From JANNPJ01 sp031400005 (GTDB lineage: Bacteria; Actinomycetota; Actinomycetes; Actinomycetales; Kineosporiaceae), in contig JANNPJ010000317.1 of the NCBI GenBank assembly GCA_031400005.1, positions 1 through 9,475 on the forward strand: a DNA stretch of 9,475 bases. Direction: 5' to 3'. Below are positions 1-6,551 of the stretch, one piece after another. Each line of letters starts with the position of its first letter. Within the stretch, counting starts at the first letter, position 1. The notes under the pieces are model-generated. The model saw only the letters and a list, made by a program, of their open reading frames with translations, searched no databases and was not told the DNA's origin. Position numbers and translations under genes: made by a program.

Positions 1-1
1 G

Positions 2-193
2 CGGCACCGCGGCCGGCGTCGGTGGCCACGGCAGCTCGGTGTTGGCGAAGGCCGTGCGGCAGGCCGAACCCGGCGCCGGCGCGCCGGTCGCGATCGCCGC
101 GTAGTCCGCGGTCCGCGTCGTGCCATCGGGCGCGACGCGCACCAGCCAGGCGCCGCGCGTGTCGGACGCGGCGATGCTGGTCGTGCGCGAGGT
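2..193 (-). CDS. possible fragment of an unrelated minus-strand gene, open at the left edge
   Basis: Read on the minus strand, bases 193 down to 2 are open without a stop. They give a protein-like sequence that includes AWLVRVAPDGTTRTADYAAI and, further on, an ACRTAF...LPWPP stretch. Nearly all third codon positions are G or C. The frame is closed upstream by a TAG at 194-196 and there is no start codon or ribosome site, so if real this is an internal piece of a gene cut at about 180-190. The first 180 bases are about 80% G+C by my count, against about 69% for 181-360. That points to a different origin from the operon that follows. I do not recognise the family. In a sequence this GC-rich, open frames arise by chance, so this is a suspicion rather than a firm gene. 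Confidence 0.33.
102..193. other. putative sequence junction (rearrangement or assembly chimera)
   Basis: Three things change in this interval. The plus-strand frame of the truncated gene is closed by TAG at 102-104. The convincing family-like protein sequence starts only near 177-183. A minus-strand open frame that looks coding ends at 194-196. G+C falls from about 80% before base 180 to about 69% after it. I see no IS terminal repeat, tRNA end or target duplication that would explain a biological insertion, so an assembly join is at least as likely. Confidence 0.4.
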
Positions 194-875
194 CTACAGC
201 GACTGGACCGGGGAGGACCGCGGTGTCCTTCGCATTCAGCGTGCCGATCGGGTGGGGGCGCAGCCACCGGCTCTGACGATGGACGCGATGACCCGGCGCT
301 ACCGCGTCGCGGGCAAGATCCTGCTCAGCCGACTGCGCACGTTCCTCGCCTTCCCGTCCTGGTTCTACCTCAACCTGCCGGTCAACACCCTGACCGAGCC
401 CCGGCGCACGCCCGGCGGACTGGCCACCCAGTACTCGTCCGTCGGCCACTACGACCTCGACGCCGACACCGCAATGATCGTCACCGTGCCGCGCAGCGAC
501 GCCCCCTACCAGGGCATCCAGCTCGGCAGTCTCTGGTACATCTCGCTCGACTACATCAACCACCAGACCAGCCTGACCGCCGACCAGGCGCGGACCGATC
601 CCGACGGCCAGATCCGCTTCGTGATCAGCGAGCGCGACCCCGGAGTTGCGAACTGGCTGGAGTGCACCGGGCACGACCGTGGGTACCTCCAGATCCGCTG
701 GCAACGTCTGGAGCGTGAGCTCGGGCCGGCGGACGGGCCGACAGTCGAACTGGTCCCGGTCGATCAACTGGCCGACCGACTGCCGTTCCACGCCGAGGCG
801 CAGATCACACCCACGGAGTATGCCGCTCGGATCGCCGCCCGCCAGCAGGCTGTAGCCACTCGGATGGTGGGCTGA
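174..875 (+). CDS. 5'-truncated conserved hypothetical protein (resembles C-terminal part of Rv3531c family)
   Basis: Function unknown. The frame encodes about 233 residues from the ATG at 174; a GTG at 120 and an ATG at 279 are alternatives, and none has a convincing ribosome site. From about base 180 the protein looks like the C-terminal two thirds of an actinobacterial family of roughly 375 residues (M. tuberculosis Rv3531c, recalled from memory). It has a VVREVYSDW segment, an LRIQRAD strand, an aromatic FPSWFYLNLPVN motif, SVGHYDLD and SLWYISLDYINHQTS, then a charged C-terminus. There is no signal peptide or membrane segment. The frame is closed upstream by TAG at 102-104, so the N-terminal third is missing and the copy is probably broken or artificially joined at about 180. 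Its stop overlaps the next ATG by one base (TGATG), indicating translational coupling to the SDR and shared function, possibly in steroid or lipid metabolism. Confidence 0.7.
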   Translation: MLVVREVYSDWTGEDRGVLRIQRADRVGAQPPALTMDAMTRRYRVAGKILLSRLRTFLAFPSWFYLNLPVNTLTEPRRTPGGLATQYSSVGHYDLDADTAMIVTVPRSDAPYQGIQLGSLWYISLDYINHQTSLTADQARTDPDGQIRFVISERDPGVANWLECTGHDRGYLQIRWQRLERELGPADGPTVELVPVDQLADRLPFHAEAQITPTEYAARIAARQQAVATRMVG

Positions 876-1672
876 TGACCGCCTACCCTGCGCCAGATCT
901 GCTGCGCGACAAGGTGGTGGTCATTTCCGGTGTCGGGCCCGGACTTGGGCGCTCGCTCGCGGTCCGCAGTGCATTGGCTGGGGCGGACGTTGTCCTCGCC
1001 GCTCGCACTCCGTCCCGCCTGGACGTGGTCGCGAAGGAGGTCACCGATATCGGTCGCCGAGCGGTGACGGTTCGCACCGACATCACCGACCAGGGCTCCG
1101 CCGACCATCTGGTCGAGGCCGCGATCGATGCGTTCGGCCGAGTGGATGCGCTGGTGAACAACGCATTCGCGATGCCCCCGATGGCCGAGCTGATGGACAC
1201 CGATCTGGAGGCCATCCGCGTCGGCCTGGAGACGAATGTCCTCGCAACCCTTCGATTGACAAAGCTTTTCGTCCCGAGCCTGGAGAGTTCTCGCGGGTCC
1301 GTGGTGATGATCAATTCCGCCGTCCTGCGGCACTCCCGGCGCACATTCGGGCCCTACAAGCTGGCGAAGGCGGGTCTGCTGGCGGTGACTCAGACGCTGG
1401 CCACCGAACTGGGTCCGCATGGGGTGCGGGTGAATTCGGTTGCCCCGGGGTACATCTGGGGAGATTCGCTGAAGTGGTACTTCAACTTCCTGGCCGACAA
1501 GCGCGGTGTCCCGGCCCAGCAGGTGTATGACGAGACAGCCGCGACGATCGATCTGCGCCGGCTGCCCGAGCCGGACGAAATAGCCGACGCCGTCGTCTTT
1601 CTGACGTCCGACCTGGCCCGTATGATCACCGGCCAATGCCTCGACGTCAATGGCGGCGAGTTCCACCACTGA
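875..1672 (+). CDS. short-chain dehydrogenase/reductase (SDR) family oxidoreductase
   Basis: A 265-residue classical SDR, predicted to be a cytosolic NAD(P)(H)-dependent alcohol/ketone oxidoreductase. The Rossmann fold starts with SGVGPGLG (residues 18-25), a variant of TGxxxGxG with G19, G23 and G25. LAAR (41-44) after the second strand places R44 where NADP(H)-preferring members often have a basic residue. NNAF (95-98) replaces NNAG, and N121 sits in the usual active-site position. The catalytic residues are S148, Y161 and K165 (YKLAK), followed by RVNSVAPGYIWG (185-196). The C-terminus has the family's GQCLDVNGG (near 253-261). The substrate cannot be read from the sequence; the W/Y-rich loop after residue 193 suggests a bulky hydrophobic one. 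The start ATG overlaps the previous stop by one base, and the sulfotransferase-like gene follows after 23 nt. The same trio occurs near steroid-catabolism genes in mycobacteria (Rv3530c, from memory), so a steroid or lipid alcohol is a reasonable guess. Confidence 0.93.
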   Translation: MTAYPAPDLLRDKVVVISGVGPGLGRSLAVRSALAGADVVLAARTPSRLDVVAKEVTDIGRRAVTVRTDITDQGSADHLVEAAIDAFGRVDALVNNAFAMPPMAELMDTDLEAIRVGLETNVLATLRLTKLFVPSLESSRGSVVMINSAVLRHSRRTFGPYKLAKAGLLAVTQTLATELGPHGVRVNSVAPGYIWGDSLKWYFNFLADKRGVPAQQVYDETAATIDLRRLPEPDEIADAVVFLTSDLARMITGQCLDVNGGEFHH

Positions 1673-1685
1673 GCGCGACAGAGTC

Positions 1686-1692
1686 GGAGGAG
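1686..1692 (+). promoter_or_regulatory. ribosome binding site fixing the sulfotransferase start
   Basis: GGAGGAG lies just upstream of the ATG at 1696, with 5 nt between the GGAGG core and the start codon. This favours 1696 over the in-frame start at 1636, which would overlap the SDR by 37 nt and add 20 residues (beginning MPRRQWRRVPP) atypical of the family. Confidence 0.75.
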
Positions 1693-1695
1693 CCC

Positions 1696-2862
1696 ATGGT
1701 CATTGGTCGCGAAAGCGTCGGTACGGTAGAGGATCTGCATGCCTCGGCGACCCGGCTCACCGGTTTGGACGACTTCGGTGATCAGGAGTACCTCGAGGGC
1801 CTGCAGGTACTCCTGAAATCCTACGCCGATGAGGCGGATCTGACCGCGGTGGGCAACAAGGCCAAGCGCAGTTTCCTGCGCGGCGCCCTGGTGGCGAGGC
1901 TGCTCAGCGAGATGGCCTGGCAGCAACATCCCGAGTACGCGGACGTCACCATCGAACGCCCGATCTTTGTCACCGGGCTCCCCCGGACCGGAACGACGGC
2001 CCTGCATCGGCTGCTCACCGCCGATCCGATGCACCAGGGTTTGGAACTCTGGTTGACCGAAGTTCCGCAACCGCGCCCGCCCCGGGACACCTGGGCGCAG
2101 AACCCGATCTTTGCCGGCATCCAGGAGGGATACAGCCGTCACCATCTGGAACATCCAGAATTCATGGGCTTGCATTACATGTCCGCCGACCAGGTGGAGG
2201 AGTGCTGGCAGTTGCTGCGGCAGTCGATGCAGTCGATCTCCTACGAGTCACTCGCCCATCTGCCGACCTACTCGGCCTGGCTGCGCCGCCAGGACTGGAC
2301 GGGCGCGTACCGCCGGCACCGCCGCAACCTGCAACTGATCGGCCTGCCGGACACCGGACGCCGTTGGGTCCTGAAGAATCCCAGCCACCTGTTCGCGCTC
2401 GATGCCCTGTTGGCGGTGTATCCGGACGCTTTGGTGATCCAGACCCACCGCGAACCGAGGACCGCGATCGCGTCGGTGTGCAGCCTCAGCGCGCAGGCCT
2501 CGAAGGGCTGGTCCACCACCTTCCAGGGCGAGGTTCTGGGTCGCGACCAGCTCGAGCTGTGGGCCCGTGGTCTTGAGGAGTTCGTTGCCGCGCGGGCCCG
2601 GCACACTCCGGCCCAGTTCTTCGACGTCCAGTACGAGGATTTCATCGCCGACCCAGTCGGTACGGCGGAATCCGTCTACACCCACTTTGGGCTGCCGCTG
2701 ACTCCGCACGCACGGACGGCGATGCGCGCGTTGCACGCCGACAGTACGACCGGCGAGCGACGTCCGTCCCACCACTACTCGCTGGCCGAGGCCGGCCTCA
2801 CCGCAGAGCACGTCGACGCCCGGTTCGCCGCTATCCCCGCGGCGGCCAGAACCGCAGGCTGA
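1696..2862 (+). CDS. sulfotransferase family protein (PAPS-binding, Sulfotransfer_3-like)
   Basis: A 388-residue protein of the actinobacterial sulfotransferase-like family, expected to use the P-loop-like fold that binds 3'-phosphoadenosine-5'-phosphosulfate (PAPS). The 5'-phosphosulfate loop is GLPRTGTT (94-101) after strand PIFVT. The 3'-phosphate site is THREP (250-254) following LVIQ, with a conserved LKNPSHL (226-232) before it. The helical N-terminus (10-88) and long middle insert (120-210, aromatic- and His-rich) match family members of about 380-400 residues. There is no signal peptide, so it is probably cytosolic. The acceptor is unknown; its place behind an SDR suggests that a hydroxyl made or used by the SDR could be sulfated. 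Many relatives have no demonstrated transferase activity, so the reaction is inferred from the fold. It ends 3 nt before the convergent response regulator gene. The trio matches Rv3531c-Rv3530c-Rv3529c order as I recall it. Confidence 0.9.
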   Translation: MVIGRESVGTVEDLHASATRLTGLDDFGDQEYLEGLQVLLKSYADEADLTAVGNKAKRSFLRGALVARLLSEMAWQQHPEYADVTIERPIFVTGLPRTGTTALHRLLTADPMHQGLELWLTEVPQPRPPRDTWAQNPIFAGIQEGYSRHHLEHPEFMGLHYMSADQVEECWQLLRQSMQSISYESLAHLPTYSAWLRRQDWTGAYRRHRRNLQLIGLPDTGRRWVLKNPSHLFALDALLAVYPDALVIQTHREPRTAIASVCSLSAQASKGWSTTFQGEVLGRDQLELWARGLEEFVAARARHTPAQFFDVQYEDFIADPVGTAESVYTHFGLPLTPHARTAMRALHADSTTGERRPSHHYSLAEAGLTAEHVDARFAAIPAAARTAG

Positions 2863-2865
2863 CGG

Positions 2866-3525
2866 TCAGTCCTCGACCTGGTGGACAAGGTGTGACTGCC
2901 AGGCCCAGGCCGCGATCTCGACTCGATTTCGCACCCGGAGTTTGTGCTGGATGCTGGCCAGATGGGTTTTGACGGTGCTCAGCGAGATGAACAACTCGGC
3001 GGCTATCTCCTGATTGGTAAGGCCTTTCGCAATCACCTGGGCAATCTGCAGTTCCCGGTCGGACAGCGGGACGGCGGGAGCTGCCGCGCGAGTGGCGGCC
3101 GGAGTGAGATGTCGCAGGAGCCGGAGAGTGATCTGCGGCGAGATGAGCGCGTCGCCGGCATGAGCGGCCCGGATGGCCTCGATCAAGAGCCCTGGCGTGC
3201 AACCCTTGAGGACGAACCCGGCCGCGCCGGCCTGAAGAGCGCCGTAGACGTACTCATCCAGGTCGAAGGTGGTAATGACGACCACCGGGATCGGATCGAC
3301 CACTCCCGGCCCGGCCAAGGCGGCCGTCACCGCGATGCCGTCGGCACCGGGCATCCGGATATCGATCAAGCAGACGTCCGGGCGGAGCCGGCGGGCCAGC
3401 TCAATAGCCTCGGATCCGTTGACCGCCTCGGCCACCACCGTGAGGTCGGGCTGGTCCTCCACGAGAAGCCGCAGGCCGGCGCGGATCATCGGCTGGTCAT
3501 CGGCCAGAAGCACCCGAATCGTCAT
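2866..3525 (-). CDS. two-component response regulator, NarL/FixJ (LuxR-HTH) family
   Basis: A 219-residue DNA-binding regulator, usual length for the family. The receiver domain (1-118) has the acidic pair D9/D10, phospho-acceptor D55 in LIDIRMPG, the switch Thr at 85-86 and K107. After a short Ala/Pro linker (141-153) comes a LuxR-type helix-turn-helix (154-208) with LSDRELQIAQVIAKGLTNQE followed by IAAELFISLSTVKTHL. The ATG at 3525 is chosen because homologous sequence starts at MTIRVLLADDQP and because it overlaps the kinase stop as ATGA. A weak AAGG lies 7 nt upstream. It is co-transcribed with the kinase gene, which presumably phosphorylates D55. The likely targets are the divergent promoter at 4689-4808 and hence the ABC exporter downstream of it; this is inferred from gene layout. 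Confidence 0.94.
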   Translation of the reverse strand: MTIRVLLADDQPMIRAGLRLLVEDQPDLTVVAEAVNGSEAIELARRLRPDVCLIDIRMPGADGIAVTAALAGPGVVDPIPVVVITTFDLDEYVYGALQAGAAGFVLKGCTPGLLIEAIRAAHAGDALISPQITLRLLRHLTPAATRAAAPAVPLSDRELQIAQVIAKGLTNQEIAAELFISLSTVKTHLASIQHKLRVRNRVEIAAWAWQSHLVHQVED

Positions 3526-4688
3526 GCCGTGACCTTGTTCCTGCTGCTGGTTACGATGTTTCGAGGGATGGTGGCTAACACGGTCCAGCCGCCGTCCGGG
3601 CCTGGGCCGGCCTGGAAGCGGCCTCTCAGGGCTTCGACCCGTTCGCGCATGCCCACCAGTCCGTACCCGCCGGACCACGGCGGCTGAGGTGGCTGGTGAG
3701 GGCCGTCGTTGGTGATCTCGATGCGCAGGCCGATGGGGTCGTCGTCCACCATGACCCGGACGACGCGGGCCTCGGGGGCGTGGCGGACGATGTTGGTCAG
3801 GGCTTCCTGCGTGACCCGGTAGACGGTGGTCCGGATCTCGGGCGCCCAGGCAGCGGGGTCATCGGCGGCCTCGGCAAGGTGCACCTCGACGGACCGGCCG
3901 CGAGCACTGAACCGTCGCACCAGATCGCCGAGTTGCTCGGTTCCGGGAAGGACTCCCTGGACGTCATCGGGCTGCCGGAGCAGACCCACCACCCGGCGCA
4001 TGGCGATCAGCGCGTCACTGCCTGCCGACTCGATCTCGGCCAGGGCGCCGGGCAGAGCACCCGGACGCTTGGTCGCCCTCAGTTGGGCCGCTTGCGACTG
4101 AACAACGATCGCGGCGATGTGATGCGCAACGACATCGTGCAGTTCACGGGCCAATTCCAGGCGCTCGTCGTGTCGGACCGCGGCAATCGCGGCCCGGCGA
4201 TGCAGGTCGAGAGAACGCAGCCAGAGCCCGACACCAAGGGCTGCACACCAGGCAATGACCCCCAGAAAGGCCACCGGCAGGACAAGGCTCGCTCGCAGCT
4301 CAATCCGGCCGACGGTCAACACCACGAGCCCAGCGATCAGGACGAGTCCGGTGCGCCGGGCCGTGGCGATCCGCACGTACGAGGCGCCCAGTACCAGCAA
4401 GGCTGCCGTGGCCGCGAAACCCGGTTGCGAGCGCGACTGAGCTGCCAGCGAGATGACGGCCGCAGCCGCACAGATCACCAGGCCGCCGGTCAGGGCCCAC
4501 GCCCGGTGGCGCTCCCGAAACAGGGCGATCGCGCCGACACCGACCGAGGCGGGCAGCCCGATCGACCTGGCGCCGAACTCATCAACGGTCAGGGCCAGTT
4601 CGATGCCGATGACCCCGGCCAGCCCCACACCCAGAATGAGGTTCGCGACCAGGCTGGTCCGGCCGGCGATCCGAGTCAACATGTCCAT
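3522..4688 (-). CDS. membrane sensor histidine kinase, HisKA_3 (DesK/NarX-like) family
   Basis: A 388-residue sensor kinase partnered with the adjacent regulator. The N-terminal 160 residues hold about five or six hydrophobic segments (near 15-35, 45-57, 67-83, 93-108, 115-127 and 134-156) with almost no extracellular loops, so it may sense the membrane itself or a partner transporter. The dimerisation/phospho-acceptor region is ERLELARELHDVVAHH (175-190), with H184 as the phosphorylated His. The ATPase domain shows the N box QEALTNIVRHAP (294-305), a G1-type ITNDGP (325-330), and GYGLVGMRERVEAL (341-354). The ATG at 4688 is preferred; an in-frame TTG at 4697 would add three residues and an ATG at 4682 would remove two. 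Its stop overlaps the regulator start by 4 nt. The all-membrane sensor next to an ABC exporter is the arrangement seen in many envelope-stress or peptide-antibiotic detection systems. Confidence 0.93.
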   Translation of the reverse strand: MDMLTRIAGRTSLVANLILGVGLAGVIGIELALTVDEFGARSIGLPASVGVGAIALFRERHRAWALTGGLVICAAAAVISLAAQSRSQPGFAATAALLVLGASYVRIATARRTGLVLIAGLVVLTVGRIELRASLVLPVAFLGVIAWCAALGVGLWLRSLDLHRRAAIAAVRHDERLELARELHDVVAHHIAAIVVQSQAAQLRATKRPGALPGALAEIESAGSDALIAMRRVVGLLRQPDDVQGVLPGTEQLGDLVRRFSARGRSVEVHLAEAADDPAAWAPEIRTTVYRVTQEALTNIVRHAPEARVVRVMVDDDPIGLRIEITNDGPHQPPQPPWSGGYGLVGMRERVEALRGRFQAGPGPDGGWTVLATIPRNIVTSSRNKVTA

Positions 4689-4808
4689 CGCTGACAACCT
4701 ACGGCCACACCGATGGCCAGCGGATCAACCTGCGGTCTGATCCTCGCCCGACTCGCGGTCGTTCTTTCGGTCGATGGCAGCCTGATAGCGCTCATCCACG
4801 CTGTGCTC
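4689..4808. promoter_or_regulatory. divergent promoter region between kinase and ABC exporter operons
   Basis: This 120-nt non-coding gap must contain the start signals of both operons. On the minus strand TAGGTT (4696-4701) fits the actinobacterial TANNNT -10 pattern and lies 7 nt before the kinase ATG, so a leaderless kinase/regulator mRNA is possible. No clear Shine-Dalgarno is seen in front of the plus-strand ATG at 4809. An imperfect inverted repeat at 4722-4743 is described separately. Confidence 0.5.
4722..4743. promoter_or_regulatory. inverted repeat, candidate response-regulator operator
   Basis: Arms GGATCAACC (4722-4730) and GGTcTGATCC (4734-4743) are complementary over 9 bp apart from one extra C at 4737, with TGC between them. 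The repeat sits in the divergent gap, about 35 nt upstream of the kinase ATG and 65 nt upstream of the ABC ATPase ATG. That position suits the binding site of a dimeric LuxR-type regulator. It is a symmetry observation only; no second copy was seen in the gap. Confidence 0.4.
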
Positions 4809-5738
4809 ATGAACAAATCACCGCTGATCATCGAAACCCATGACCTGACCAAACGATTCGGAAAGCGAACCGTGGTGTCCGGCCTCGACCTGGCCGTGCC
4901 ACGTGGGAGCGCATTCGGCTTTCTCGGTCACAACGGCGCCGGCAAGACGACGCTCATCCGCTTGTTACTCGGTCTCGTCCAGCCCGACTCCGGGACGATC
5001 ACGATTGCCGGGCGCCGGGTGGCCGAGCACCGCCCCCAGATCCTGGCCGGCATCGGAGCAATCATCGAGGAACCGCACTTCCACGGCCATCTCACCGGCC
5101 GGGAGAATCTGGAGATCGTGGCCGCAGTGCGCGGACCGCACTCTTACGCCCGGATCGAGCCGGCCCTCGTCCGCGTCGGACTCCACGATCGCGCCAAGGA
5201 TCGCGTCGGAACGTACTCGCAGGGAATGCGGCAGCGACTCGGCATCGCTCGCTGCCTGCTGGCGGATCCGCAACTGATCATCCTTGACGAGCCGATGAAT
5301 GGGCTCGATCCCGGCGGCATCAGGCAGTTGCGGCAGTTGATCGCTGATCTGGTCGCCGAGGGACGAAGCGTCTTCGTGTCCTCGCATCTTCTCGACGAGA
5401 TCGAGAAGACCTGCACCGCTGTGGCGGTTATCGACCAAGGCCGGCTCGTCTGGCAGGGCGCGATCGGCGAGATCGGCCGCGAGGCCCACCGGAGTTACGA
5501 CATCGACTGCGAAAATCCTTCTGCTGCAATGAATCTGTTGTCATTGGATCCGACAGTCAGTCGGATTGAGGCGAGGCCCGGAGGCGTTCGGATCGCCGTG
5601 GCGGATGCCTCCGCGATAACCGGAATCAATGCTCGGCTGGTCGGCGCGGGAATCGCCGTCTCGGGCGTCTCGCCGGTCCGGGTCTCGCTCGAGGACCGCT
5701 TCCTGGAGATGACGACGCGGGTCGGAGGTCGCTCATGA
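4809..5738 (+). CDS. ABC transporter ATP-binding protein, BcrA/LanF-like with E-loop
   Basis: A 309-residue cytoplasmic ATPase energising the next gene's permease. Visible motifs: Walker A GHNGAGKTT (40-48), signature YSQGMRQRLG (136-145), Walker B LIILDEP (156-162), D-loop GLDP (165-168) and the switch His in SSH (191-193). Where most ABC proteins have the Q-loop glutamine, this one reads GAIIEEPHFHGHLTGRENL (83-101), with E87/E88. An E-loop here is known from lantibiotic-immunity (LanF) and bacitracin-resistance (BcrA) ATPases. A C-terminal extension (about 215-309) ends EDRFLEMT, typical of this group. The ATG at 4809 is chosen because homology starts there; an in-frame ATG at 4713 would add a 32-residue leader across the inverted repeat. 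The gene is divergent from the sensor kinase and its stop overlaps the permease start (ATGA). Probable role: export or removal from the membrane of a peptide or amphipathic compound sensed by the kinase. Confidence 0.92.
   Translation: MNKSPLIIETHDLTKRFGKRTVVSGLDLAVPRGSAFGFLGHNGAGKTTLIRLLLGLVQPDSGTITIAGRRVAEHRPQILAGIGAIIEEPHFHGHLTGRENLEIVAAVRGPHSYARIEPALVRVGLHDRAKDRVGTYSQGMRQRLGIARCLLADPQLIILDEPMNGLDPGGIRQLRQLIADLVAEGRSVFVSSHLLDEIEKTCTAVAVIDQGRLVWQGAIGEIGREAHRSYDIDCENPSAAMNLLSLDPTVSRIEARPGGVRIAVADASAITGINARLVGAGIAVSGVSPVRVSLEDRFLEMTTRVGGRS
5724..5728 (+). promoter_or_regulatory. ribosome binding site for the ABC-2 permease
   Basis: GGAGG inside the last codons of the ATPase gene lies 6 nt before the permease ATG at 5735. 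Together with the ATGA overlap it supports coupled translation and equal subunit supply. Confidence 0.6.
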
Positions 5739-6532
5739 ACGCCGCAACCGCCCGCCAGATGATCAGCGCGGAGATCCTCAAGCTCCGCCGTCACCGGCCG
5801 ACCATGCTGACGGCCGGGGTGCTGTCCATCGGAATCACCGTCCTGTACTTCCTCGTCATCATCTCCAGAGGCGATGGCAGCATCGATGCGAACAAGGCCC
5901 TCTCGTCCGGAAGCGCTTTGCTCGCCATGTACTTCGGGTCGTTCACCGCCATGCTCGTCGGCACGACGGCGGGCACCCTCGATCTGACCAGCGGCGTCTT
6001 CCGTGATCTGGTGGCCACTGGGCGCTCGCGCCGTGCGTTGTTCGCGGTCCGGGTCCCGGCCGCCGTCGCGGTGGCTCTCGCCTTCAACCTCGCCGGTTTC
6101 GCCGTGACCGTCGTGGCGGCGATCGTCTGCCGTGGTGACGGGGTCGGTCCGGGAGCGGGATTGATCGTCGGGTACGCGGCCTGGGTTGTGGTCGCGACCG
6201 CTGTGGTGACGGTTCTCGCCGTCGGTGTTGCCTCGCTCACCGGTTCGCGATCCCTGACGCTCACGACGGTGATCGGCTGGCAGACGGTTGCCACCTCGCT
6301 GCTCTACTCCGCCGAGTTCCTCGGCTCTGCCCGCCAGGGGCTGCTGTCGATTGCTTTGAGCCATCTGCGTCCGGGCCCGGCGATCGGCTCGCGCGGGGTT
6401 CCCGGCTCCTCCAACGCGTTGCCCGGCTACGTCCTGCCGATGTCCACCACGGTGGCGGTGCTCGTCCTGGCGGCCTGGGTAGTGATCCCGATCGTGGTCG
6501 GCGCCCGGCGGATCCAGACCCAGGACGCCTGA
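5735..6532 (+). CDS. ABC-2 type transporter permease
   Basis: A 265-residue integral membrane subunit, normal length for BcrB/LanE/LanG-type permeases. It begins with the amphipathic stretch RQMISAEILKLRRHRPTML (8-26) typical of these proteins, followed by about six hydrophobic segments (near 24-43, 60-80, 107-131, 142-167, 175-195 and 232-257). Between segments 2 and 3 is GTLDLTSGVFRDLVATGRSR (80-99), a conserved cytoplasmic stretch that usually couples to the ATPase (coupling role inferred from family). It forms the channel for the exporter with the upstream ATPase, likely as a homodimer because no second permease follows. Substrate unknown. The gene ends 19 nt from the convergent TIGR03943 gene, and I see no strong hairpin terminator in that gap. 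Confidence 0.9.
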   Translation: MNAATARQMISAEILKLRRHRPTMLTAGVLSIGITVLYFLVIISRGDGSIDANKALSSGSALLAMYFGSFTAMLVGTTAGTLDLTSGVFRDLVATGRSRRALFAVRVPAAVAVALAFNLAGFAVTVVAAIVCRGDGVGPGAGLIVGYAAWVVVATAVVTVLAVGVASLTGSRSLTLTTVIGWQTVATSLLYSAEFLGSARQGLLSIALSHLRPGPAIGSRGVPGSSNALPGYVLPMSTTVAVLVLAAWVVIPIVVGARRIQTQDA

Positions 6533-6551
6533 CCCACCACGCTGAACCAGC

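Noticed and set aside
764..1669. A 301-codon open frame on the minus strand
   Set aside because: It lies antisense to the SDR, whose full catalytic motif set is intact; the minus-strand protein has no recognisable domain. High G+C makes such shadow frames common.
2859..2869. CTGA-CGG-TCAG palindrome containing both convergent stop codons
   Set aside because: Only 4-bp arms and no T-rich tail. The symmetry follows from two TGA stops facing each other, so it is not called a terminator.
2944..3687. A 247-codon plus-strand frame
   Set aside because: Antisense to the response regulator and kinase; no domain seen.
4713..4808. 32-residue N-terminal extension of the E-loop ATPase from an ATG at 4713
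   Set aside because: No ribosome site, it covers the inverted repeat, and family homology begins only at the ATG at 4809.
5495..6364. A 289-codon open frame on the minus strand
   Set aside because: Low-complexity, Arg/Gly/Asp/Gln-rich translation antisense to the ABC-2 permease, which has clear helices and an ATGA-coupled start.
6533..6551. Possible bidirectional terminator between the convergent permease and TIGR03943 genes
   Set aside because: No convincing GC-rich hairpin in the 19-nt gap.
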